A stretch of DNA of 11,143 bases from Candidatus Bathyarchaeota archaeon (GTDB lineage Archaea; Thermoproteota; Bathyarchaeia; Bathyarchaeales; WAQA01), in the NCBI GenBank assembly GCA_015520475.1, contig WAQA01000026.1, forward strand, positions 1 through 11,143. The letters are read 5' to 3'. Position 1 is the first letter of the stretch. Each line of letters begins with the position of its first letter. The position numbers were made by a program, and so were the translations under genes. The notes under the pieces are model-generated. The model saw only the letters and a list, made by a program, of their open reading frames with translations. It made no database searches and had not been told where the DNA came from. Shown here piece by piece: positions 5,387 through 11,143 of the stretch.

Positions 5387-7282
5387 ATGACGATTATGAA
5401 AGGGAAGATTCAGATACCAACCGACGGAAAAAAAATAGTCATGAAGGGTTCAGGAGCGTTCGTTTTAGGCTTAATAATTGGATTACTGCTGCTTAACATA
5501 GTTGGTTTACCCGTTGTGGTGAAGCAGAGCCAAGGAGGCCTTCTAAGGTTCTCCTCATACAACGAGTTAAGAGAATTCCTTAATAAAAGTATGTCCTCCA
5601 TAATAACGATTTATGGTGAAGGTGGCCTTGTAAAAGCAAAGTCCACTCCACTCGAGTATTCAAAGACCAACATCCAAGTTGAAGGCGTCGATGAAGCGGA
5701 CATCGTTAAGACAGACGGTAAATACATCTATTATGCTTCGAACAAGAATCTCTTCATCGTTAAAGCGTATCCTCCAGAGAATGCTGAGGTTCTCTCCAAA
5801 ATAACCTTCAACGGAACAATACGCGGCCTCTTCATTAAGGATGATCGACTCATAGTATTTGAGGAGTACTCTAAAGTCTGGCCCATTAAAGCAGAGAAGA
5901 AACCGTCACATGTAATAATCCTCCCGATAATGATTAGGAGATCGGAGACGAGACTATGGATCTATAATATGGCGAGGAGAGAGAAACCCGTCCCAGTCAG
6001 GGAAATCTCTGTGAATGGAAGCTACTTCACTTCAAGAATGATTGGAAATTACGTTTACTTGATCGTCAGTCAACCAGCATACTTAATTCAAGGCAAAGTA
6101 TTCCTTCCATCAATCAAGTATGACGGTCACGTAGAGGAGGTTAAGGCTACACAGATATATTACTCTAACACTTCAGACCGCTACTACGCCTTCACCATCG
6201 TTCTATCGGTCAACGTGATGAGTGATGAGTCACCAGCCTACAAGGTCTTCTTGGTAGGCGCTGCAGGCACAGTTTACGTATCAACAGATAACATCTACAT
6301 AACTGTTCCAGGTAGAGTAACAATACTTAAGAAGACAGGTTCCCTCTCTGAAAGGACACAGATACATAGAATAAGCATCCAGAATGGAAAGATAGAGTAT
6401 AAGGCAAGTGGCGAGGTTCCCGGAAGAGTTCTAAACCAGTTCTCAATGGACGAATATAATGGATACTTCAGAATAGCTACGACTATAGGTTATCTATCGA
6501 GGAGGGGTGAAGAATCAACATCTACAAATAACATCTACATTATGAATCTAAACTTGACTATTGTTGGGCGGCTTGAGAGAATAGCTCCGGGAGAAAGAAT
6601 ATACTCAGCTAGGTTTATGGGGGACAGATGCTACCTCGTAACATTCAGAAAGGTTGATCCATTCTTTGTTATAGACCTTAAAGATCCACGTAGACCAAAA
6701 GTGTTGGGGTGGCTGAAGATAACAGGCTACTCAAGCTATCTCCACCCATACGATGAGAACCATATAATCGGTATAGGAAAAGAGACGGTGGCTGCTGAGG
6801 AAGGAAACTTTGCATGGTATCAAGGAGTGAAAATATCACTCTTCGATGTAAGCAACGTCAGCAATCCAGTAGAGATAGGTAAATATGAAATTGGAGATCG
6901 AGGAACAGACTCTCCTGTACTTAGAGACCATAAATCCCTACTCTTCGATAGGAAGAAAGGTATAATGGTGATTCCCGTTCTAGTAGCTGAGATTGACGAG
7001 AAGAAATACCCAAATGGAGTACCCCCGAACGTTCACGGCGAATACGTGTGGCAGGGCGCCTACGTATTCAGAATAAGTCAGAGAGAATTAACTATGGTAG
7101 GAAGAATTACGCATATAAAGGATCTGGGGAAAATATCAAGAGAAAATATTCTAAGCGTCTCAAAGTACTTTGTGAAGAGGGCAGTATACATCGATAATGT
7201 CCTCTATACGATCTCTGATGGAAAGATAAAGATGAACAGCCTTACGGATCTACATGAGATAAATGAGATATACCTCCGCTGA
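5387..7282 (+). CDS. Membrane-anchored extracytoplasmic beta-propeller protein (COG4880 / Beta_propel family)
   Basis: 631 residues. A basic N-terminus is followed by one strong hydrophobic helix at about 22-45 (FVLGLIIGLLLLNIVGLPVV), which acts as a signal anchor and puts the rest outside the membrane. Soon after comes the family signature TNIQVEGVDEADIVKTDGKY (94-113), leading into repeated beta-rich units with aromatic/Gly turns. The second signature, SLFDVSNVSNPVEIGKYEIG followed by DSPVLRDHKSLLFD, appears in the last third. Proteins of this family are predicted secreted propellers distantly related to WD40 repeats. Their ligand is unknown, so binding or sensing at the cell surface is inference. 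Length is normal, and no enzymatic motif stands out. The start at ATG 5387 has GGAGG ten bases upstream. It follows the membrane-anchored regulator gene and shares its upstream element. ATG 5396 is a possible alternative start. Confidence 0.9.
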   Translation: MTIMKGKIQIPTDGKKIVMKGSGAFVLGLIIGLLLLNIVGLPVVVKQSQGGLLRFSSYNELREFLNKSMSSIITIYGEGGLVKAKSTPLEYSKTNIQVEGVDEADIVKTDGKYIYYASNKNLFIVKAYPPENAEVLSKITFNGTIRGLFIKDDRLIVFEEYSKVWPIKAEKKPSHVIILPIMIRRSETRLWIYNMARREKPVPVREISVNGSYFTSRMIGNYVYLIVSQPAYLIQGKVFLPSIKYDGHVEEVKATQIYYSNTSDRYYAFTIVLSVNVMSDESPAYKVFLVGAAGTVYVSTDNIYITVPGRVTILKKTGSLSERTQIHRISIQNGKIEYKASGEVPGRVLNQFSMDEYNGYFRIATTIGYLSRRGEESTSTNNIYIMNLNLTIVGRLERIAPGERIYSARFMGDRCYLVTFRKVDPFFVIDLKDPRRPKVLGWLKITGYSSYLHPYDENHIIGIGKETVAAEEGNFAWYQGVKISLFDVSNVSNPVEIGKYEIGDRGTDSPVLRDHKSLLFDRKKGIMVIPVLVAEIDEKKYPNGVPPNVHGEYVWQGAYVFRISQRELTMVGRITHIKDLGKISRENILSVSKYFVKRAVYIDNVLYTISDGKIKMNSLTDLHEINEIYLR

Positions 7283-7300
7283 GGAGGGTTCATAGTAAGG

Positions 7301-7498
7301 CTACTCAAAAGATTTCCCTCTCCCCATGGAGATACTGGAGTAACGAATAGAATCTTTAAATCTGCCGATAATCTCTAACAAATCCACAGTAGCTACGGGA
7401 ATCATCAAACCAGAAGCGAAGAGCATCAAATCATCCAGAATGTAATCAGTAACCAATAGAAGGTCAAAGCAAACTTTAAAAGGAGAACCAACTATCAT
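7301..7498 (-). CDS. Doubtful small ORF, 65 residues, no recognised family
   Basis: An ATG-initiated frame between the propeller and isomerase genes, on the opposite strand. The product (MIVGSPFKVCFDLLLVTDY..., ...IPVATVDLLEIIGRF) has a plausible protein-like composition, and the middle is fairly hydrophobic, but no motif is recognised. A PIN-domain fragment was considered, but the usual acidic pattern is absent. No good Shine-Dalgarno motif and no convincing TATA box are seen upstream. It converges on the propeller gene, with 18 bases between the stops. It may be a real small gene, a remnant or chance. The rest of the 7283-7538 gap shows nothing else beyond an 11-base match to the operator palindrome. 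Confidence 0.25.
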   Translation of the reverse strand: MIVGSPFKVCFDLLLVTDYILDDLMLFASGLMIPVATVDLLEIIGRFKDSIRYSSISMGRGKSFE

Positions 7499-7532
7499 TC
7501 ATGACATGGCATTCCGTGGATAATTGTCTGTT

Positions 7533-7538
7533 GGAGGT
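7533..7538 (+). promoter_or_regulatory. Shine-Dalgarno deciding the isomerase start
   Basis: GGAGGT directly abuts the ATG at 7539, which is too close for initiation, but lies six bases before the TTG at 7545. It therefore favours TTG 7545 over ATG 7539 and over the upstream TTG 7524. Confidence 0.6.
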
Positions 7539-7544
7539 ATGACA

Positions 7545-8378
7545 TTGAGATTAGGTGTCTCAACATATTCGTTCTGGCATTTCACACCCGAAAAGGTTCC
7601 TATAGAGTATGTCCTTGAGAAGGCCTATGAGATGGGCTTAGACGGTGTTGAAATTTTACATGTTCAGATGACCTCGGAAAGCAAGGAATACCTGAGAAAA
7701 CTTAAAAGAATAGCCTTCGAGTATGGACTTGACATATACTGCCTCTCAATCCACAATAACTTTGTCAAACCAAGCGAGGCTGAACGTAAAGAACAGATCG
7801 AACATGTAAAGAAATGCTTGGAGATAGCCTATGTTCTAGGAGCACCATCAATCAGGCTGAATTCAGGCAGATGGCAAACTATAAAGTCATTCGATGAATT
7901 AATGGAGAGAAAAGGGATTGAACCTCCAATAGAAGGATACAGCGACGAGGATGCATACCGCTGGGTTATCGATTCAATCGAGGAATGCCTACCAGCAGCT
8001 GAGGAATACGGCGTAATCATGGGTCTAGAGAATCACTGGGGACTTACGATGAGCGCTGATGGACTGCTGAGGATAATAAAGGCTGTCAACTCTGAATGGT
8101 TAAAAGCCCTTATGGATACAGGAAACTTCATATATGATACATACAGGGAACTGGAGAAGATAGCTCCATACACTGTTATGGTGCATGCGAAAACCTACTT
8201 TGGTGGAGGAGTCTGGTACACCCTCGACATAGACTATGACAAGGTCTTCCAAATTCTAAATTCAGTTGGCTTTAAAGGCTATGTATCGATAGAGTATGAA
8301 GGAAAGGAAGACTCGGCCATAGGGGTTCCTAAAAGTATAGATATGATCCGAAAATATATGGTGAGGTCTAAAAGATAA
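7545..8378 (+). CDS. Sugar phosphate isomerase/epimerase-like TIM-barrel protein
   Basis: 277 residues with the xylose isomerase-like TIM-barrel fold (AP endonuclease 2 family). Barrel landmarks in order are LRLGVSTYSFW, GLDGVEILHV, YCLSIHNNF, GAPSIRLNSGRW, GVIMGLENHWG, ALMDTGNF, MVHAKT and YVSIEYEG. The Glu in GLENH, the Asp in MDTGNF, the His in VHAKT and the Glu in IEYEG match positions that usually bind the divalent metal in this fold. The sequence does not settle whether it isomerises a sugar phosphate, an inositol derivative or another substrate. The soluble length is typical. I start it at TTG 7545, since relatives begin just before the first strand (MRLGVSTYSFW) and GGAGGT lies six bases upstream. 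ATG 7539 is the alternative. It stands alone on the + strand with no obvious operon partner. Confidence 0.85.
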   Translation: MRLGVSTYSFWHFTPEKVPIEYVLEKAYEMGLDGVEILHVQMTSESKEYLRKLKRIAFEYGLDIYCLSIHNNFVKPSEAERKEQIEHVKKCLEIAYVLGAPSIRLNSGRWQTIKSFDELMERKGIEPPIEGYSDEDAYRWVIDSIEECLPAAEEYGVIMGLENHWGLTMSADGLLRIIKAVNSEWLKALMDTGNFIYDTYRELEKIAPYTVMVHAKTYFGGGVWYTLDIDYDKVFQILNSVGFKGYVSIEYEGKEDSAIGVPKSIDMIRKYMVRSKR

Positions 8379-8442
8379 TTCACTGTGGATATCCAATCGT
8401 AAGAGCAACCATAAAGTTAGGGGCTTCATCTAAGACAACCGT

Positions 8443-8473
8443 TTGACGCCCCTCCCCTCCAGCAGGGAGATTC
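8443..8473 (-). mobile_element. Probable right end of an IS200/IS605-type element (hairpin plus TCAA terminus)
   Basis: Read on the minus strand, this stretch goes GAATCTCCCTGCTGGAGGGG then AGGGGCGTCAA. This is the layout I know from right ends of IS200/IS605 elements that carry tnpB: a GAATC lead, a short GC-rich hairpin, a G-run and a TCAA terminus where cleavage occurs. The putative boundary would be at 8443. It sits beside a frame on the same strand that resembles a TnpB C-terminus. No left end or tnpA is seen, so the element seems to be a decayed remnant. Confidence 0.5.
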
Positions 8474-8540
8474 TTGCTTCTGTCTCTTCCTCCCCTTTAT
8501 AGCTCCCACCCATCCTAGGAGCAGAGCGTCATCAACGCCC

Positions 8541-8765
8541 TCAACACTCCAGCCGCCAACAAAAACTAAGCCTAACATCCATCCACCAAACTAAGCAGGG
8601 ACATCCCAAGCATACCATGTAAGGTGAATCGGGAGATAAATTTCCTCTCTGTCTAAATATATCAAATCTCTTAATGTTGATGAGCGAGTACCTATCCGCA
8701 TCTAAAAGGCAGGATATGTCTCTAGGAAAGGGAATCATCCCAACATGGTCCAAAGAGGATAGGCC
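8541..8765 (-). pseudogene. Remnant of a tnpB-like transposon gene (C-terminal end)
   Basis: The minus strand carries an open stretch of about 70 codons with no plausible start. It contains LLDADRYSLINIKRF, which lines up with the DxDxNAAxNI motif around the last RuvC catalytic Asp of TnpB (D-x-D, then I-N-I at the right spacing). Further along, in another frame, comes a Gly-rich stretch leading into the hairpin end at 8443-8473. The zinc-finger Cys pairs that normally precede the motif are not intact, and stops interrupt the other frames, so the gene would be frameshifted and dead. The evidence is one motif plus the adjacent element-end structure. A chance ORF is the alternative. Confidence 0.42.
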
Positions 8766-8854
8766 TCAAAAGGCGATGAAATCCCAAAAACCACACAACT
8801 AGACTCTGAGTTCTGTCGCGTAAAGTATCAAAGATGCTGTCGAAAGCCTAGATA

Positions 8855-8928
8855 ATTATAATTGTAAAAGTAATGGTAAAAGTAATATCCAGATTCTCTT
8901 AATAACTCTACATATCCTATTATAATTG
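8855..8928 (+). promoter_or_regulatory. Promoter zone of the DUF2096-smc operon with duplicated TATA-like boxes and a tandem repeat
   Basis: ATTATAATTG occurs twice, at 8855-8864 and 8919-8928, and both copies resemble archaeal TATA boxes. Between them, GTAAAAGTAAT is repeated in tandem at 8864-8874 and 8876-8886 (12-base period). The distal box would give a leader carrying AAGGAGG (8935-8941). The proximal box would give a nearly leaderless message starting near TTG 8953. In the rest of the 8379-8928 gap I see only the decayed transposon end. Confidence 0.45.
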
Positions 8929-8952
8929 ATGTTTAAGGAGGATTATTGCTCA

Positions 8953-9474
8953 TTGGTTAATTATGAAGCTCTCTGGAAGATAATGTCAAACTTACTTGTT
9001 AAGTTAAGGGGTGCCGGTGAGGAGGTTCCAGCTCAAATAATAAAAGATCTACGTTCAGCAAAGGTTATGATACAAATCTTAAAGGTTGATCCAGATAATC
9101 CTCAGCATCAAGTAAAGATCCAGAATCTCCTGCAGAATGTTGAAGCATACCTTATAGATGCTGCTAGACGTAGACTCGGTGATGAAGGCATGTATGTATG
9201 GTTGAGGAGGCTTGAGGAGGCGAGGGAACATATTGAAGAGTCCACTTCGCCATCTAGCAGATTCGTTCCAGGAGCCCCACGCGATAAACACTGGATTAGA
9301 ATAAGAGCCTCAAATAATCTATCAGTAAGTAAAATTAAGAAGTTAGTGATGGCTGAGGGCCTCAGCTACATGATTAAAGATCAATGCATCTTAGTCTACG
9401 GAGGAGAAGAGAAGGTCAAGGGATTAATTAAGAGATTGGCTGATATCCAACATGGGAATGTGAACGTAGAATAG
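8953..9474 (+). CDS. DUF2096-like conserved archaeal protein, upstream of smc
   Basis: About 173 residues, soluble, with no signal or membrane segment. The N-terminal helical half has NYEALWKIMSNLLVKLRG, EEVPAQIIKDLRSAKVMIQI and KVDPDNP. The C-terminal half has SRFVPGAPRDKHWIRIRAS, followed by an alpha-beta unit ending in ILVYGGEEKVKGLIKRL. These blocks match what I recall of DUF2096, a conserved archaeal family without known function. The stop is 18 bases before the earliest smc start, so the two genes are almost certainly one operon and the protein may work in chromosome structure or segregation (inference). I chose TTG 8953 because AAGGAGG ends 11 bases upstream and it begins just before the conserved EALW block. 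ATG 8929, eight codons earlier, is an alternative but has no ribosome-binding motif. Confidence 0.72.
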   Translation: MVNYEALWKIMSNLLVKLRGAGEEVPAQIIKDLRSAKVMIQILKVDPDNPQHQVKIQNLLQNVEAYLIDAARRRLGDEGMYVWLRRLEEAREHIEESTSPSSRFVPGAPRDKHWIRIRASNNLSVSKIKKLVMAEGLSYMIKDQCILVYGGEEKVKGLIKRLADIQHGNVNVE

Positions 9475-9492
9475 TCCCTGCCTGCCTCATAA

Positions 9493-11143
9493 ATGATCAG
9501 TGATAGAGTGGTCGAAGTGCCCTATCTTAAAAAGATAGAGATAAAGGGATTCAAAACCTTCGCTCATAAAACCGTCCTCTTACTCGATAAAGGGTTCACA
9601 GTTATTACAGGGCCAAACGGAAGTGGAAAAACCAATATTATAGATGCTATACTCTTCGGTTTAGGTGAGCTGAGCGCTAAGAGGCTCAGAGCTGAAAACT
9701 TCTCAAAGCTAATCTTCCATGGAAACCCCTCATCAAACTTGAAGAGAGAAAGAAAGGCTAGAGTGCTTATTCAACTTGATAATTCAGACGGTCATATACC
9801 GGTTGAAACGGCTACGGTTACAATATCCCGTGAGATAGATGAGAACGGACAGAGCATCTACCGCCTCAATGGAAGGAGAATATCAAGATCAGACCTCATT
9901 GATATCCTTTCAGTTGCTGGTATAAGCCCATATGGACATAACGTTATCGTTCAAGGAACAATCACCCGCCTAGCCGAGATATCATCGCATGAACGGAGAA
10001 AGATGATTGAAGATTTAACGGGCATAGCACAATATGACGAGGAAAAAGCTGAGGCTGAAGAGAAGCTGAGAGCAGCTGATCTCTCTATTAAGACGGCTAT
10101 GGGTCAAGTTGGAGAGGTGCAGAGGAGACTTGAAGATCTGGAGAGAGAAAGAAACAATCTGCTCCGTTTCAACTTAATCAAAAGGGAGATGAAACGTTTA
10201 GAGGCTATGAAAGCATCATATGAACTGGAGGAAGTAGATAAGCGGATAAGGAGACTCTCATCAAGAATACATGAGATTGAAGAGAACATCAGAGAGATAA
10301 ACTATCTGAGAGAACAGTTAAGGATGGAGCGGCGTGAGGCAGAGGAGGGATGGAGAAGAGTAAGCTCAGATATGATGAAGAAGGGGCAGGCTCAGCTCCT
10401 TCAGATACAGTTCAAGATTGGAGACTTAAAATCTGAACTGAGCGAGGTAACAGCCAAGATAAGATCAGAAGAAGCAAACCTTGAGAGACAGAGGAGACTG
10501 CAGAAGAACATTGAAAATCAAATCGATAACATAAAGAGTGAAATCGAAGATTTAAAGAATAAACGGAAGGACCTACTTAACACACATAAAACAATAAAAA
10601 ATGAACTATCAAATAAACAGGTTAAATATGAACTTGTCTCAAAGAACCTGATGACCATAAGATCAACATTAAAGGAGACCTCTCAGAAGATCCGGGACAG
10701 AGAGAGAATACTTGACGATTTAAATCAGCGATTAATCTCTGTCCGCGGAGAGATAGCGAAGAGTAAATCTAAAATTAACATATATTCTCAGAGGCTGAGG
10801 GACCTAAAGTCCCGGAGGGAAGATTTAAGATCAACCGTTGATAGACTCCATGCCTCCCTCAAGGAGTTACATGATATACAGAAGGGGCAGGAGGAGCGAT
10901 TATCAGTTCTCGAAGAACAGCTGAAACGGAGAATCTCCCAGAGAAAGATGGTAGAGCGGGAGATGGAAGAGGCTGAGAAGATAGCTGAAGTTGCTAAGAG
11001 AGCTGTAGTGGAATTCTCATCTCAGAAGGCCCTCATCGAGAAGATTCGAAGCGAAGAAGCTGCTCTAAGAAGTATCGAAGAGCTGGGTGAGGTAGGAGTT
11101 ATAGATGGGATATATGGGAGGCTGAGAAGACTTGTAAAGATTA
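9493..11143 (+). CDS. smc: Chromosome segregation protein SMC, N-terminal part (runs off the window)
   Basis: Structural maintenance of chromosomes ATPase, which organises and compacts the chromosome as a ring-like dimer. The 550 codons visible cover the N-terminal half: YLKKIEIKGFKTFAHKT, Walker A GPNGSGKTN (residues 40-48), DAILFGLGELSAKRLRAE, the Q-loop region VIVQGTITRLAEIS, and ERRKMIEDLTGIAQYDEEK. A long Arg/Glu/Lys-rich coiled coil from about 175 to 530 follows, and the start of the hinge (GVIDGIYGRLRRLV) comes at the window end. The second coiled coil, ABC signature and Walker B must lie beyond. A TAA directly before ATG 9493 makes this the earliest start. GTG 9517 gives a start (VPYLKKIEIKGF) nearer to typical SMC N-termini, and neither has a good Shine-Dalgarno motif. 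The upstream DUF2096-like gene is its operon partner. Confidence 0.96.
   Translation, partial: MISDRVVEVPYLKKIEIKGFKTFAHKTVLLLDKGFTVITGPNGSGKTNIIDAILFGLGELSAKRLRAENFSKLIFHGNPSSNLKRERKARVLIQLDNSDGHIPVETATVTISREIDENGQSIYRLNGRRISRSDLIDILSVAGISPYGHNVIVQGTITRLAEISSHERRKMIEDLTGIAQYDEEKAEAEEKLRAADLSIKTAMGQVGEVQRRLEDLERERNNLLRFNLIKREMKRLEAMKASYELEEVDKRIRRLSSRIHEIEENIREINYLREQLRMERREAEEGWRRVSSDMMKKGQAQLLQIQFKIGDLKSELSEVTAKIRSEEANLERQRRLQKNIENQIDNIKSEIEDLKNKRKDLLNTHKTIKNELSNKQVKYELVSKNLMTIRSTLKETSQKIRDRERILDDLNQRLISVRGEIAKSKSKINIYSQRLRDLKSRREDLRSTVDRLHASLKELHDIQKGQEERLSVLEEQLKRRISQRKMVEREMEEAEKIAEVAKRAVVEFSSQKALIEKIRSEEAALRSIEELGEVGVIDGIYGRLRRLVKI

Noticed and set aside
8770..8815. C/D-box-like sRNA (GCGATGA ... 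CTGA)
   Set aside because: C and D boxes are 26 bases apart, without C'/D' boxes, and the C box is imperfect. Such pairs arise easily by chance.
1..11143. CRISPR array, rRNA or intact insertion sequence
   Set aside because: No regularly spaced direct repeats, rRNA-like conserved segments or intact transposase gene were seen. Only the decayed IS605-like end qualifies as mobile DNA.

Overview
The window is archaeal chromosomal DNA. The evidence is a RadA recombinase, an archaeal-type RqcH/NEMF protein, a DUF2096-like gene directly in front of a canonical smc, a COG4880-type beta-propeller protein and a small EMC6-like membrane protein, together with TATA-like promoters. Several genes seem to start at TTG, and the A/T-rich Arg and Ile codons (AGA/AGG, ATA) are heavily used. 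A canonical smc beside TACK-like genes points to a TACK archaeon outside the classical Crenarchaeota, such as a Bathyarchaeia-like or Thaumarchaeota-related lineage. That placement is inference and is not proven here.

Layout: (1) 1-454, the 3' part of a HAD-family phosphatase (+). (2) 465-2471, rqcH (-), convergent with the HAD gene and divergent from (3) a small EMC6-like membrane protein gene at 2499-2768 (+). The divergent start region is so tight that the rqcH promoter must lie inside the EMC6-like gene. (4) 2712-4092 (-), radA followed by an overlapping small conserved gene of unknown function, whose 3' end overlaps the EMC6-like gene tail to tail. (5) 4231-4638 (-), a DUF488 protein. 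(6) 4836-7282 (+), a winged-helix regulator with two C-terminal membrane helices, then a large membrane-anchored extracytoplasmic beta-propeller protein. (7) 7545-8378 (+), a sugar phosphate isomerase/epimerase-like TIM barrel. (8) 8379-8928, a non-coding stretch with what looks like the decayed right end of an IS200/IS605-type tnpB element (-), then an A/T-rich promoter zone. (9) 8953-9474, a DUF2096-like gene, then smc from 9493 running off the window (+).

The most interesting part is 4690-7282. A roughly 41-bp element occurs once upstream of the membrane-anchored regulator gene and once, overlapping that gene's stop codon, upstream of the propeller gene. Both copies hold a perfect TTCAAA-N3-TTTGAA palindrome, a third half-site two helical turns downstream of the first, and a TATA-like TTAGTATTAA. 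This suggests that regulator and propeller form one co-regulated, possibly autoregulated, envelope-sensing module. The other genes are mostly information-processing and quality-control functions (RadA, SMC, RqcH, EMC6-like).
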